64,000 nt of DNA from Adhaeribacter rhizoryzae (GTDB lineage Bacteria; Bacteroidota; Bacteroidia; Cytophagales; Hymenobacteraceae): assembly GCF_008629685.1 (NCBI RefSeq), contig NZ_VWSF01000003.1, positions 90,270 to 154,269 of the forward strand, read 5' to 3'. Shown in pieces: positions 34,606-44,916 of the stretch (position 1 is its first letter; each line of letters opens with the position of its first letter). A program made the translations under genes and the position numbers. Under the pieces are notes generated by a model. The model saw only the letters and a program-made list of their open reading frames with translations, searched no databases and was not told the DNA's origin.

Positions 34606-34630
34606 TTAATTTGTTTATTACTTTTACAGC

Positions 34631-35653
34631 ATGGAATTTACTGTCGGACAAATAGCCCAGTTGCTGGACGGCCAAGTGGAGGGTGATGCAACTGCCAAAA
34701 TCCGTGAATTAGCAAAAATAGAAGAAGCCGGTTCTGGCGCACTGGCTTTTTTATCTAATCTTAAATACGAGCATTTTCTTTACGCTACGGGCGCTACGGC
34801 GGTTATTGTGGCTAAAAATTTCACCCCAAAGCAGCCGGTTCCAGCAGCTTTAATCCGGGTAGAAGATCCTTATTCCAGTTTTTCGCGCTTACTCGAAGAA
34901 TACCAGAAAGCCGTAGCCGCCCTTAAAACCGGCGTAGAACAACCGGCTTTTATTGGCAATAATTCTAACATTGGTGAAAACCATTACCGGGGTGCTTTCT
35001 CGTACATTGGCCATAACTGTAAGTTGGGAGCTAATGTAAAAATATACCCACAAGCGTATTTGGGCGATAATGTACAGGTAGGCGATAATACCACTATTTT
35101 TGCCGGCGCTAAAATTTACAGCAACACTGTAATTGGTAATAATTGTACTGTTCATGCCGGGGCCGTTATTGGCAGCCCGGGCTTTGGCTTTGCGCCCCAG
35201 AAAGATGGTACGTACCGCGATATTCCGCAAACCGGCAACGTGGTACTAGAAGATAATGTAAATATTGGGGCCAACACAACCATCGATTGTGCCACTTTAG
35301 GCTCAACTATTGTGCACGAAGGCACCAAAATAGATAACCTGGTACAAATAGCGCATAACGTAGAAATTGGCAAACATACGGTAATTGCTTCACAGACCGG
35401 TATTTCGGGTTCTACCAAAATAGGCAATTACTGCACCATTGCGGGGCAAGTAGGCATTGTAGGGCACATTAGCCTCGCCGATAAAACCACGGTGGGCGCG
35501 CAATCAGGTGTATCCAAAACCATTTCGGAATCCGGCACTATTATTCAGGGGTCGCCGGCTTTCGATTACAAACAAAATTTGCGGTGCATTGCCGTATTCC
35601 GGCGCCTGCCCGAACTGGAGAAACAACTGAACGAACTAAAAGAAAAAATATAA
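34631..35653 (+). CDS. lpxD: UDP-3-O-(3-hydroxyacyl)glucosamine N-acyltransferase
   Basis: 340 residues, normal length. LpxD adds the second 3-hydroxyacyl chain to the lipid A precursor. An N-terminal uridine-binding domain (MEFTVGQIAQLLDGQVEGD) is followed by the hexapeptide left-handed beta-helix (about 105-310), with IGSPGFGFAPQKDG, NIGANTTIDCATLGSTIV, LVQIAHNVEIGKHTVIASQ with the catalytic His, and GQVGIVGHISLADK. lpxC-fabZ follows after 26 nt and lpxA later, so this is the lipid A cluster. Confidence 0.96.
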   Translation: MEFTVGQIAQLLDGQVEGDATAKIRELAKIEEAGSGALAFLSNLKYEHFLYATGATAVIVAKNFTPKQPVPAALIRVEDPYSSFSRLLEEYQKAVAALKTGVEQPAFIGNNSNIGENHYRGAFSYIGHNCKLGANVKIYPQAYLGDNVQVGDNTTIFAGAKIYSNTVIGNNCTVHAGAVIGSPGFGFAPQKDGTYRDIPQTGNVVLEDNVNIGANTTIDCATLGSTIVHEGTKIDNLVQIAHNVEIGKHTVIASQTGISGSTKIGNYCTIAGQVGIVGHISLADKTTVGAQSGVSKTISESGTIIQGSPAFDYKQNLRCIAVFRRLPELEKQLNELKEKI

Positions 35654-35679
35654 ATTCGCGCTACTAAATACGCATCAGC

Positions 35680-37077
35680 ATGAATGAAAAACAGCATACC
35701 ATCAAAGCTCCGGTAACCGTTTCGGGCATTGGCCTGCATACCGGCGTGATGGCGAATATGACCTTTTTACCGGCGCCGGCGAATCATGGCTATAAATTTC
35801 AGCGCATAGATTTACCCGGCCAACCCATTGTAGATGCCGACGTGGACAACGTTGTAGATTTATCGCGCGGAACTACTATTGAGCAAAACGGCGCCCGGGT
35901 AAATACTGTGGAGCATACGCTGGCTGCGCTGGTGGGGCTGGAAATAGATAATGTACTTATTCAGCTAGATGGCCCGGAACCGCCTATTATGGATGGCAGT
36001 TCTATTGCTTTTGTTGAGTCCTTACAAGAGGTAGGTCTGGAAGAACAAAATGCCTTACGCAATTTTTTTGAAATTCCGGAAGGAATATTTTATAAAAACG
36101 GCGAGCGCGAAGTAGAAATGGCCGCTTTGCCCCTGAACGATTACCGGGTTACCGTTATGGTAGATTACCAATCGCCGGTATTGGGCAGCCAGCACGCTTC
36201 TATTACTAATATTAACCAGTTCCCGACCGAAATAGCTTCTTGCCGTACTTTCTGCTTTTTGCACGAACTCGAAACGTTATACAAGCAAAACCTGATTAAA
36301 GGCGGCGACTTGAACAACGCCATTGTGGTGGTAGACCGCGTAGTATCGGAAGAAGAATTATCAGAACTGGCTACCCTTTTGAGAAAACCCAAGGTGGAGG
36401 TTAAAAAGGAAGGTATTTTAAACAACGTAGACCTGCGTTATAAAAATGAACCAGCCCGGCATAAACTCCTGGATTTAATCGGGGATTTAGCTTTAATTGG
36501 TCGCCCGCTGAAGGGGCAGATATTGGCAGCCCGTCCCGGCCACGCGGCCAACGTGGCTTTCGCCAAAAAGATTAAAAAGGTAATGCAGGAAGCGGCCATC
36601 CAGAACGTACCGGTTTACGACCCTACGAAGGAGCCGGTAATGGATATTAACCGCATCACGCAAATATTGCCGCATCGTTTTCCGTTTGTGCTAATAGATA
36701 AAATTATTTATTTGGATGAAAGCACGGTAATTGGGGTAAAAAATGTTACCATGAACGAACACCAGTTCGAGGGGCATTTTCCGGGCAATCCGGTTTATCC
36801 TGGCGTTTACCAGATAGAATCTATGGCCCAGACCGGCGGTATTCTGGTGCTAAACACCGTGCCCGACCCGGAAAACTACTGGACTTACTTTTTAGGCATT
36901 GATAAATGCCGATTCCGGAAAAAAGTAATTCCGGGCGATACCATTATTTTTAAGTGCTGGTTATTAGCGCCTATTAAACGCGGTATTGCCAAAATGCAGG
37001 GGCAAGCTTTTGTAAACGGCAAAGTAGTAATGGAAGCCGAAATGTCGGCCAGCATTATCCGGAAAGACAACGTTTAA
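35680..37077 (+). CDS. lpxC-fabZ: bifunctional UDP-3-O-acyl-GlcNAc deacetylase / 3-hydroxyacyl-ACP dehydratase
   Basis: 465 residues, a fusion characteristic of Bacteroidota and Chlorobi. The LpxC part (about 1-305) has VSGIGLHTGV, the zinc histidine in NTVEHTLAALVGL, DGSSIAFVE and the second zinc motif HKLLDLIGDLALIG. The FabZ part (about 315-465) has ITQILPHRFPFVLIDKI and GHFPGNPVYPGVYQIESMAQ with its catalytic His and Glu. LpxC commits to lipid A synthesis; FabZ supplies fatty-acid elongation from the same acyl-ACP pool. A 167-nt gap separates it from lpxA. Confidence 0.97.
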   Translation: MNEKQHTIKAPVTVSGIGLHTGVMANMTFLPAPANHGYKFQRIDLPGQPIVDADVDNVVDLSRGTTIEQNGARVNTVEHTLAALVGLEIDNVLIQLDGPEPPIMDGSSIAFVESLQEVGLEEQNALRNFFEIPEGIFYKNGEREVEMAALPLNDYRVTVMVDYQSPVLGSQHASITNINQFPTEIASCRTFCFLHELETLYKQNLIKGGDLNNAIVVVDRVVSEEELSELATLLRKPKVEVKKEGILNNVDLRYKNEPARHKLLDLIGDLALIGRPLKGQILAARPGHAANVAFAKKIKKVMQEAAIQNVPVYDPTKEPVMDINRITQILPHRFPFVLIDKIIYLDESTVIGVKNVTMNEHQFEGHFPGNPVYPGVYQIESMAQTGGILVLNTVPDPENYWTYFLGIDKCRFRKKVIPGDTIIFKCWLLAPIKRGIAKMQGQAFVNGKVVMEAEMSASIIRKDNV

Positions 37078-37232
37078 TCCAAATTAAGAATTAAAGTATA
37101 TGCAATTAAAATTAGAAGTTTTACCCGCTCCATCCTTTGCATTGGTTATTCTGGCATGACTAGACTTTTACTTTTTTTATTTAAAGCAGTTATACCCGTA
37201 GGAATAATTTCTAGTTTTTAATTCATAATCTT

Positions 37233-37240
37233 TAATTTTG
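37233..37240 (+). promoter_or_regulatory. candidate -7 element very close to the lpxA start
   Basis: TAATTTTG matches TAnnTTTG and is followed by only 4 nt before the ATG at 37245. If active it would give a leaderless lpxA mRNA in addition to any read-through from lpxC-fabZ. Confidence 0.4.
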
Positions 37241-37244
37241 GCAA

Positions 37245-38042
37245 ATGAATCAACCCTTAGCATATATACATCCTGAAGCTAAGATAGCCCAGAATGTGGT
37301 AGTAGAGCCCTTTAGTACGATTTACAAAAACGTTGAGATAGGCGAAGGAACCTGGATTGGGCCCAATGTAACCATTATGGAAGGTGCCCGCATTGGTAAA
37401 AATTGCAAGATTTTTCCGGGTGCGGTTATTTCGGCAGCGCCGCAGGATTTAAAATATAAGGGCGAAGCGACCACTGTTACCATTGGCAATAATTCGGTTA
37501 TCCGGGAATGCGTAACCTTAAACCGGGGCACCGCCCTCGATAAAAATAATACCGCTATTGGCGAAGATTGCCTGATAATGGCTTACGTACACGTGGCTCA
37601 CGATTGCGTTATTGGTAATAATGTAATTATTGCAAACGCGGTACAATTGGCCGGCCACATCGAAATTCAGGATTATGTTTTTATAGGAGGAACTTCTGCG
37701 GTACATCAGTTTGTAAAAATTGGGGCGCACGCCATGGTTTCGGGTGGTTCACTCGTGCGTAAGGATGTACCGCCGTTTGTAAAAGCCGCCCGCGAACCGC
37801 TTTCCTATGCCGGCATTAACTCTATTGGGTTGCGCCGCCGTGGTTTTAACAATGATAAAATTGCCGAAATCCAGCAGATTTACCGCACTTTATTTTTGAG
37901 TGGTTTAAATTATACGGCTGCCCTCGATAAAATTGAATTAGATATGGCACCGAGTGCCGAACGCGACGATATTTTAAATTTCTTCCGGAACTCCGAGCGG
38001 GGCGTTATTAAGGGTTACTCTTCATCTATTGATGCAAATTAA
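37245..38042 (+). CDS. lpxA: acyl-ACP--UDP-N-acetylglucosamine O-acyltransferase
   Basis: 265 residues, the family length. Hexapeptide repeats run from the N-terminus (IHPEAKIAQNVVVEPFSTI) with VISAAPQDLKYKGE, the catalytic-His region IMAYVHVAHDCVIGNNVI and GGTSAVHQFVKIGAHAMVSG. The helical C-terminus begins near INSIGLRRRGF. It performs the first lipid A step. Its 3' end overlaps the start of the next ABC gene by 11 nt. Confidence 0.97.
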   Translation: MNQPLAYIHPEAKIAQNVVVEPFSTIYKNVEIGEGTWIGPNVTIMEGARIGKNCKIFPGAVISAAPQDLKYKGEATTVTIGNNSVIRECVTLNRGTALDKNNTAIGEDCLIMAYVHVAHDCVIGNNVIIANAVQLAGHIEIQDYVFIGGTSAVHQFVKIGAHAMVSGGSLVRKDVPPFVKAAREPLSYAGINSIGLRRRGFNNDKIAEIQQIYRTLFLSGLNYTAALDKIELDMAPSAERDDILNFFRNSERGVIKGYSSSIDAN

Positions 38043-38673
38043 GCTTAGCGGCTTCGGCAAACGCTATAATTACGAGTGGATATTCCGGAACCTGGATTAT
38101 TCTTTTTTACCCAATACCGCTTATGCCATTCTGGGGCATAATGGTTCCGGCAAATCAACGCTGCTCAACATGATTTCGGGTTATGTGAGCCCCAGCGAAG
38201 GTACCATCAGCCATACGTATGCGCAAAAAACGCTCTCGTTGGAGGAATTATACCAGCATCTTTCCTTTACGGCGCCTTACCTGGAATTAATTGAAGAATA
38301 TACTTTAACCGAAACCGTCCAATTTCACGCGCGGTTCCGGGCCATGCGCACTACCTCAACAACCGATTTAATAGACCGGCTTTATTTAACCAAAGCCAAA
38401 GATAAATTTGTAAAAGATTTTTCGTCGGGCATGAAGCAGCGTTTAAAGTTAGGTTTAGCTATTTATACCGATGCTCCCCTGCTCTTACTGGATGAACCAA
38501 CTACCAACCTGGATCAGGAGGGAATTAACTGGTATTTAGAGCACGTGAGCCAAAACCGGAAAGACCGCCTGGTTATTGTTTCTTCTAATGTTGCGCACGA
38601 ATACAGCTTCTGCGACGAAGAAATAAATATTACTGATTATCATTACCAATCGCCCAAAATAAAAAGCCTCTAA
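38032..38673 (+). CDS. small ABC transporter ATP-binding protein
   Basis: 213 residues from the ATG at 38032. Walker A is LGHNGSGKSTLLNMISG, signature is DFSSGMKQRLKLGLA, Walker B is LLLLDEPTTNLD. It has only the nucleotide-binding domain and resembles CcmA/LolD-type ATPases. It overlaps lpxA and ends the cluster before a terminator, a position consistent with a role in envelope lipid transport, but no permease is adjacent and the substrate is unknown. Confidence 0.88.
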   Translation: MQIKLSGFGKRYNYEWIFRNLDYSFLPNTAYAILGHNGSGKSTLLNMISGYVSPSEGTISHTYAQKTLSLEELYQHLSFTAPYLELIEEYTLTETVQFHARFRAMRTTSTTDLIDRLYLTKAKDKFVKDFSSGMKQRLKLGLAIYTDAPLLLLDEPTTNLDQEGINWYLEHVSQNRKDRLVIVSSNVAHEYSFCDEEINITDYHYQSPKIKSL

Positions 38674-38675
38674 AA

Positions 38676-38714
38676 AGCAAAAGAGCTGATTCTTACGGAA
38701 TCAGCTCTTTTGCT
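38676..38714. terminator. bidirectional terminator between the lpx cluster and lolA
   Basis: A 17-bp perfect stem (38676-38692 with 38698-38714) has a 5-nt loop and A4/T4 tracts inside the stem. It lies 3 nt after the ABC gene and 24 nt from the lolA stop. Confidence 0.88.
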
Positions 38715-38737
38715 ATAAAGACCTTGCAAGTAATATT

Positions 38738-39382
38738 TTAACGCAAATCAATTACCTTAACACCTTTGTACTGCGATTTATCAAAGGCAAAATAATTAGC
38801 ATCTACTACCGGGCTTGGGTTAAATGATTTAATAGTGTAGGTATAGCGGTTGCCGTTGTTACGGAACATTTTCCAGGTTTTTACAGAATTATCGCGCTTG
38901 TTAATTTGCAGACGAACTTTGTAAACCGAATTGTTTTTATCGAGCGGTGATAATTCAATAATATTATAGGCTTGGCCGCCTTCCCGCATTTCTTCTACAA
39001 AAGTGTAATTATACCCTTTCTGGTACAACGTAAAAATAGCGTTCGGCGACATTTGCTGATCATCCGGATCGTTTTCCGAAATATTCACTTCGTTATCCGA
39101 TTTCATGTAAGTCCAGATGGTGTTGCCGTTATTAATTATTTCCTGATCTTTCAGTTTAAGCCGGAATTTATTACCACTCACGGTAATATCACCTTGCATG
39201 GTTTCTTTTATTTTGCTCGAAGAATTTTCCAGGGTTTGGGTAAAAGCCACGTTAAAGGCTTTTAAGGTCTGGTATTTCTGGCTCATTGCGTTCAATATTT
39301 TCTCTGCCCGCGGATCTTGTTGCGCCTGGGCAAAAGATATGGTTAAAAATAATGCGAGCAGGAACGGAATAGTTTTTTTCAT
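38738..39382 (-). CDS. lolA: outer-membrane lipoprotein carrier LolA
   Basis: 214 residues. The signal peptide (about 1-20, FLLALFLTISFAQA) is followed by AEKILNAMSQKYQTLKAFNVAFTQTLEN and the beta-strands of the LolA half-barrel (GDITVSGNKFRLKLKDQEI, NTIWTYMKSDNEV, YKVRLQINKRDNSVKTWKMF). It ferries lipoproteins across the periplasm. It follows ftsK by 28 nt on the same strand, the same gene order as in several other bacteria. Confidence 0.92.
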   Translation of the reverse strand: MKKTIPFLLALFLTISFAQAQQDPRAEKILNAMSQKYQTLKAFNVAFTQTLENSSSKIKETMQGDITVSGNKFRLKLKDQEIINNGNTIWTYMKSDNEVNISENDPDDQQMSPNAIFTLYQKGYNYTFVEEMREGGQAYNIIELSPLDKNNSVYKVRLQINKRDNSVKTWKMFRNNGNRYTYTIKSFNPSPVVDANYFAFDKSQYKGVKVIDLR

Positions 39383-39410
39383 ATAGCTGTTTCTCGGAAT
39401 ACTATTTAAT

Positions 39411-42092
39411 TTAGTTCTTATCCATAGTATTCAATAACTGTTCCAAACTGTATTCGTCCGGAATTAAAACTTCGCGGGCTTTGCTGCCTTCAAACGGCCC
39501 AACCACGCCCGCCGATTCCAGTTGGTCGATTAAACGGCCAGCCCGGTTATACCCTAATTTAAGCCTACGCTGCAGCAAAGACGTACTGCCCTGCTGGTGT
39601 GTTACAATAATGCGGGCGGCTTCTTCAAACAAAGAATCGCGGGTAGATGGGTCGAAATCTGATTTTTCAGTACCGCTTTCATCCCCAATAAACTCCGGCA
39701 ATAAATAAGCATCATCGTAGCCCTGCTGGTCACCGATAAAGTCGCAAATCCGGTCTACCTCGGGGGTATCTACAAAGGCGCACTGCAAGCGAATTAAATC
39801 AGAACCTACCGAGAACAACATATCGCCCTGCCCGATTAACTGGTCGGCTCCGCCGGTGTCCAGAATGGTACGCGAATCTATTTTAGAAGTAACTTTAAAG
39901 GAAATCCGGCACGGGAAGTTGGCCTTAATAATACCGGTAATTACGTTTACTGATGGCCGCTGTGTAGCTACAACCAGGTGAATCCCAATGGCCCGGGCCA
40001 ACTGGGCTAGGCGCGCAATTGGGGTTTCTACTTCTTTACCGGCCGTCATCATTAAGTCGGCTAACTCATCTATCACCAGCACAATAAAAGGCATAAACCG
40101 GTGTCCCTTTTTCGGATTCAGGCGGCGCTCCACAAACTTCAGGTTATATTCTTTCAGGTTGCGGCAGCCGGCATCTTTGAGCAAATCGTAGCGCATGTCC
40201 ATTTCCATGCACAACGAGTTTAGGGTATTAATAACCTTTTTAGTATCGGTAATAATGGCTTCTTCCGCATCGGGCAGCTTGGCCAGGAAATGACGCTCAA
40301 TTTTGTTAAAGAGCGATAGCTCCACCTTTTTCGGGTCTACGAGCACAAACTTCAACTGCGACGGGTGCTTCTTGTAAATTAAGGAAGTTAGGATCGCATT
40401 TAAACCTACTGATTTACCCTGACCCGTAGCACCCGCCATGAGCAAGTGCGGCATTTTGGCTAAGTCGGTAATAAATACTTCGTTCGTAATGGTTTTACCA
40501 AAAGCAATCGGCAGGTCCATTTCGCTCTTCAGGAATTTTTCCGTTGAAACAATGGATTTAATCGAAACCATTTCCTTCTTTTTATTCGGTACTTCAATAC
40601 CAATGGTTCCTTTGCCCGGAATAGGCGCAATAATCCGGATCCCCAAAGCCGATAAACTCAAGGCAATATCATCTTCCAGGTTTTTGATTTTCGAAATCCG
40701 TACGCCGGCATCCGGCACAATTTCGTAGAGGGTTACGGTTGGCCCAATGGTAGCTTTAATGCTGGCAATGCCAATGCTGTAATTACCCAAGGTTTCAACA
40801 ATACGGTCTTTGTTGGCTTCCAGTTCCTCTTTCGATACCTGAATTTTAGCCGCACTATAATCGTTTAATAAATCTAAGGTTGGATACTGGTAACGCGCTA
40901 AATCCAGCGTCGGATCGTAATTCTCGGTAAATACTGCGGTTTCCTCTTCGGGTTGTTCTTTTACCGCGAGCTTAACTTTAGGAGCAGGTTTTTCTTCTTC
41001 AAATAAGTCCTCGTCCAGATCATCTTCGTCTACTACTATGGAGCCTTGCGAATTATTGGCAATATCTAAGGCCAGCCCCATACTAACTTTAGGTTTAGCT
41101 GCTATGGGCGTTGGGGCGGTGCTTAAATTTAATTGCCGGGAATCACCTTCGAATAAATCTTCCTCCATTAAATCTACCGGATTGTTATCATCTCCCCCGT
41201 CATCATCTAACCCGTCATCATCCAATTCATCCTCATCCAGATCTTCATTTTTATCCAGCGCGGCTGTGGGGTTGCTGTATTGGTTTAAGCCGGAAGAGGT
41301 TTGCTCGTAAGTAGGTTCTACGGCCACTGCCGCATCGGCGGCAAACGTATTGGCCGCGGAGGCAGCCGCGGCAGCTACTGCTTTTTTACCCGTAGCCAGG
41401 CTGGTTACATTAAAGAAGAAAATAATAAAAGTTAATAGAAAGAACGCCAGCAGCGGAATAGTGCCCCACCCAATCAGGCTATCGAGCCAATAAGCCGTTT
41501 CAAAACCAATGGCGCCGCTCAGCAAACTGTTCGACTCAACGGTTTGGGTAGCATGCACCAGGTACCCCAACATAACGCAAAACCAGCACAGCGCAAAAAG
41601 GCAAATGGTAAAAATATACGACAAGGAAATATAGCGGCTGCGGAAAACAATTTTGTACCCGATAAAAAATAAAACCGGCACTACAAAAAAGGCGGCTACC
41701 CCAAACCCTTCGTATATTAAATAATTCGATATCCAGGCACCCAATAGCCCCAGCCAGTTTTCCGATTCTACGCCGGCTTCTTTTAAATTAGTGGTTGGTA
41801 AAGCTTCTACCACGCTTTGGTCGGCGGGACCGGTAAATAAATACGAAATAAAAGCAACGCTTACGTAAAGCGAACCCAAAATAAAAAAGAAACCAATAAA
41901 CAAATGAAATCGGCGATCCCGGAAAAAACTCAGAAAAGACCAGCTAAACTTAAGCTTCCGCGCCCCTTCACTAATTTTCTCTTTCCGGACAATCCTGGTA
42001 TTTTTTTCTTTAACCGGCTCGCTATTCCCCCGTGGCACATTTTTAGCCCGCGGCACCGATTCCATCTCTTTTTTGTACGAGTTGTTTGCCAT
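39411..42092 (-). CDS. ftsK: DNA translocase FtsK
   Basis: 893 residues. The N-terminus has four TM helices (about 60-240). A linker is very acidic (DLDEDELDDDGLDDDGGDD, near 290) and Ala-rich. The alpha/beta motor domain has MAGATGQGKSVGLNAILTSL and the Walker-B-like FIVLVIDELADLMM, then VATQRPSVNVITGIIKANFP. The C-terminal gamma winged helix (about 815-885) reads SLLQRRLKLGYNRAGRLIDQLE. It pumps chromosomes across the septum and activates dif recombination through KOPS. It is transcribed just ahead of lolA. Confidence 0.96.
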   Translation of the reverse strand: MANNSYKKEMESVPRAKNVPRGNSEPVKEKNTRIVRKEKISEGARKLKFSWSFLSFFRDRRFHLFIGFFFILGSLYVSVAFISYLFTGPADQSVVEALPTTNLKEAGVESENWLGLLGAWISNYLIYEGFGVAAFFVVPVLFFIGYKIVFRSRYISLSYIFTICLFALCWFCVMLGYLVHATQTVESNSLLSGAIGFETAYWLDSLIGWGTIPLLAFFLLTFIIFFFNVTSLATGKKAVAAAAASAANTFAADAAVAVEPTYEQTSSGLNQYSNPTAALDKNEDLDEDELDDDGLDDDGGDDNNPVDLMEEDLFEGDSRQLNLSTAPTPIAAKPKVSMGLALDIANNSQGSIVVDEDDLDEDLFEEEKPAPKVKLAVKEQPEEETAVFTENYDPTLDLARYQYPTLDLLNDYSAAKIQVSKEELEANKDRIVETLGNYSIGIASIKATIGPTVTLYEIVPDAGVRISKIKNLEDDIALSLSALGIRIIAPIPGKGTIGIEVPNKKKEMVSIKSIVSTEKFLKSEMDLPIAFGKTITNEVFITDLAKMPHLLMAGATGQGKSVGLNAILTSLIYKKHPSQLKFVLVDPKKVELSLFNKIERHFLAKLPDAEEAIITDTKKVINTLNSLCMEMDMRYDLLKDAGCRNLKEYNLKFVERRLNPKKGHRFMPFIVLVIDELADLMMTAGKEVETPIARLAQLARAIGIHLVVATQRPSVNVITGIIKANFPCRISFKVTSKIDSRTILDTGGADQLIGQGDMLFSVGSDLIRLQCAFVDTPEVDRICDFIGDQQGYDDAYLLPEFIGDESGTEKSDFDPSTRDSLFEEAARIIVTHQQGSTSLLQRRLKLGYNRAGRLIDQLESAGVVGPFEGSKAREVLIPDEYSLEQLLNTMDKN

Positions 42093-42159
42093 ACTTCAAT
42101 CTAATCTCTAATCTACAATTATTGGGCAAATAGCCGCTTCAATTTTACTGCGGATAATT

Positions 42160-43191
42160 TTAAGATTTTAAAATTAACTTATTTATCCGTTTTACCAACG
42201 ATGGCCCTTCATAAATAAATCCGGTATAAAGCTGCACGAGGTCGGCACCGGCCGCCAGCTTTTCCAGGGCATCTTCCGGGGTCATGATGCCGCCCACTCC
42301 TATGATGCGAATATTTTCGGGCAAGTGCTGGCGCAGGTACCGGATTATGTCGGTGGCCTGGTTGCGCAAGGGCTTGCCGCTTAAACCACCCGCGCCAATG
42401 GCCGCTAAGTTGGCATTATTTGTTTTTAATCCTTCACGGTTAATGGTTGTATTGGTAGCTACCAGGCCGTCCAGGTTAGTTTCCACGGCAATTTCGATAA
42501 TATCGTCGAGCTGGCTCTGGTTTAAGTCCGGCGCTATTTTCAGAAGTAAAGGTTTGCGTACCGGCCGGGCCGAATTCTGCCGCTGTAAAGCGGCCAGCAG
42601 CATCCGCAAGGGTTCTTTGTCTTGCAAAGCCCGTAAATCCGGGGTATTGGGTGAGCTTACATTCACCACAAAATAATCTACCACGTCGAACAACGCATCA
42701 AAGCAATATTGGTAATCCCGGAGGGCTTCTTCGTTGGGCGTAATTTTATTTTTGCCAATATTGCCGCCCACAATAATATTGCTTTTCCGGTTCTTCAGCC
42801 GGGCCGCGGCCACTTCAACGCCCTGGTTGTTAAACCCCATGCGGTTAATTAAGGCCTGGTCGGTGGGTAACCGGAACAAGCGCGGTTTGTCGTTGCCAGG
42901 TTGCGGCCGGGGGGTTACGGTGCCAATTTCAATAAAACCAAACCCCAACTGGGCAATTTCATCTACGAGTAAAGCATTTTTGTCGAAACCGGCGGCTAAA
43001 CCAATGGGGTTGGGAAAAGTAAGTCCGAAAACCTTACGCTCCAGCCGGGAATCAGATACACGAAACGCTTGGTCTCCTAATTTTTTAGCTAAGGGCAACC
43101 GAAAGCCTGTTTTCAGAACAGAATAAGAAAGCGTATGAATGGTTTCGGGATCTATCTGAAAAAGTAGCGGGCGCAGCAGTGACTTATACAT
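42160..43191 (-). CDS. pyrD: dihydroorotate dehydrogenase (quinone), class 2
   Basis: 343 residues. The N-terminal helical extension ([19 protein letters not shown]) marks the membrane-associated, quinone-linked class 2 enzyme. FMN and substrate motifs are [48 protein letters not shown] with the catalytic Ser, and [20 protein letters not shown]. It oxidises dihydroorotate to orotate in pyrimidine synthesis. A TAAATTTG element lies only 4 nt before the ATG. Confidence 0.96.
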   Translation of the reverse strand: MYKSLLRPLLFQIDPETIHTLSYSVLKTGFRLPLAKKLGDQAFRVSDSRLERKVFGLTFPNPIGLAAGFDKNALLVDEIAQLGFGFIEIGTVTPRPQPGNDKPRLFRLPTDQALINRMGFNNQGVEVAAARLKNRKSNIIVGGNIGKNKITPNEEALRDYQYCFDALFDVVDYFVVNVSSPNTPDLRALQDKEPLRMLLAALQRQNSARPVRKPLLLKIAPDLNQSQLDDIIEIAVETNLDGLVATNTTINREGLKTNNANLAAIGAGGLSGKPLRNQATDIIRYLRQHLPENIRIIGVGGIMTPEDALEKLAAGADLVQLYTGFIYEGPSLVKRINKLILKS

Positions 43192-43195
43192 AAAG

Positions 43196-43203
43196 CAAAT
43201 TTA
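43196..43203 (-). promoter_or_regulatory. candidate -7 element very close to the pyrD start
   Basis: The minus strand reads TAAATTTG, then CTTT, then ATG. The spacing places the expected transcription start at the start codon. The remaining spacer to 43512 is AT-rich and shows nothing else. Confidence 0.45.
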
Positions 43204-43512
43204 ACGCTCGGGCCGGATTTTTTTCTGATTTATTTTGGGAATTGTTATTCGAATAGTTAATGCGAAAAATACCAGTTACTTACTTTCCTTTTAATCAAAA
43301 AAGAACTGTCATTTAAAGTTGTTTTGAAAAAGGATTAAAAAATGTTTAACTCAAAAAATTAATTTAATATTTTACTTCAAATAAAAAATTGTCCAAAGCC
43401 AGTACCAATATTTATTTTATATAGAATGAGGTAGATTTTTTTAATATTCCTAAATTTAGATTTCAGGAATAATTTCCTTTTCTGCTTTTCTATAAACCTT
43501 GGTTTAATTTTC

Positions 43513-44877
43513 ATGCAACGTCAGGTAGCAATCATAAATTTAATTCTTTTAACGCTTATACTTCCAATTTCAATCTCTGCGCAAACGGCGCTGCGGCAGG
43601 ATGAAAAAATATTAAAAATTACCGAAGAAATTTCCGCGCAGCATTTAGAAAACTTGGTTCGTAAACTCGTATCTTTTGAAACCCGGCACTCGCTGAGCAC
43701 CACTGCAGACAAGAAAAAAGGAATTGGAGCGGCTCGCAACTGGGCACAAGCCGAGCTGGAAAAATATGCGGCTGCATCGGGTGGCCGGATGACTGTTATG
43801 CAGGATCGCTATGTGGTAAAAGCCGATGGCCGCCGCATTCCCGCCGATGTGGAAATGGCGAACGTAATGGCCACGCTTAAAGGAACCGACCCCAACGATG
43901 ACCGGGTATTTATTGTATCGGGGCACATTGACAGCCGCAATACCGATGTAATGGATGTTAAAGGCTTAGCCCCCGGTGCTAACGACGATGGTTCCGGTAC
44001 AGCCGCGGTGCTGGAGTTAGCCCGCGTAATGGCTTCGCGGCAATTTCCGGCCACCATTATTTTTGTAGCCGTACAGGGCGAAGAGCAAGGTTTATACGGT
44101 GCCCGCCATTTAGCCCAACGCGCCAAACAGGAAAACTGGAATTTAGTAGCCATGCTGAACAACGACATGATTGGCAACTCTTTTTCCGACGAAACTAACC
44201 TGCGGGATAATACCCGGGTTAGAATATTTAGTGAAGGGGTACCTGCGGTAGAAACCGAAGAAATGACGGCTTTACGTAAAAGCACAGGCGGCGAAAACGA
44301 TAGCCGTAGCCGGCAGTTGGCCCGCTACATAAAAGAAACCGGCGAGCGCTATATTCCGCAACTGCAAGTAGTGCTAAATTACCGCACCGACCGCTTTTTG
44401 CGCGGCGGCGACCATACGCCATTCAGCCAGGCTGGTTTTACGGCGGTGCGCCTTTGCGAAATGAACGAGAATTACCGGTACCAGCACCAGAATGTGCGCA
44501 CCGAAAATAACATCCGGTACGGCGATTTTCCGGAACACGTAGATTTTGAATATTTGCGTAAAAATACCGCTTTAAATGCGGCCACCCTGGCCAACCTGGC
44601 TTCTGCACCTTACACCCCCGAAAATGTGGGCGTTGTAACCAGTAACCTGACAAATAAAACCGAATTACGGTGGGAGGCACCGAAGAAAGGGAAAAAGCCG
44701 GCGGGTTATTATATTTTAATGCGCGAAACATCGGCCCCTATGTGGGAGAAAAAAATATTTGTTACCGGTACTACAACCGTTTTGCCTTACTCCAAAGACA
44801 ATTATTTTTTTGCGGTACAAGCCGTTGATGCCGAAGGGCACGAGAGTTTACCGGTAATACCAAAACCATTACGTTAA
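43513..44877 (+). CDS. secreted M28-family zinc aminopeptidase
   Basis: 454 residues. A signal peptide (about 1-24, ISISAQ) precedes the M28 domain with all metal ligands visible: FIVSGHIDSRNTD (His), GANDDGSGTAA (bridging Asp), VAVQGEEQGLYGAR (catalytic Glu-Glu), MLNNDMIGNS (Asp) and GGDHTPFSQAG (His). The C-terminal about 90 residues look like a fibronectin type III-like domain (LRWEAPKKGKKPAGYYILMRE). It would release N-terminal residues from peptides outside the inner membrane. The ROK gene follows 40 nt later. Confidence 0.9.
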   Translation: MQRQVAIINLILLTLILPISISAQTALRQDEKILKITEEISAQHLENLVRKLVSFETRHSLSTTADKKKGIGAARNWAQAELEKYAAASGGRMTVMQDRYVVKADGRRIPADVEMANVMATLKGTDPNDDRVFIVSGHIDSRNTDVMDVKGLAPGANDDGSGTAAVLELARVMASRQFPATIIFVAVQGEEQGLYGARHLAQRAKQENWNLVAMLNNDMIGNSFSDETNLRDNTRVRIFSEGVPAVETEEMTALRKSTGGENDSRSRQLARYIKETGERYIPQLQVVLNYRTDRFLRGGDHTPFSQAGFTAVRLCEMNENYRYQHQNVRTENNIRYGDFPEHVDFEYLRKNTALNAATLANLASAPYTPENVGVVTSNLTNKTELRWEAPKKGKKPAGYYILMRETSAPMWEKKIFVTGTTTVLPYSKDNYFFAVQAVDAEGHESLPVIPKPLR

Positions 44878-44916
44878 TCCTAAACCTAAATAAACACCAC
44901 TTATTCTTTTTTACGC

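Noticed and set aside
43809..44285. 158-codon frame antisense to the M28 peptidase
   Set aside because: It covers the metal-ligand region of a clear peptidase gene and has no family features.
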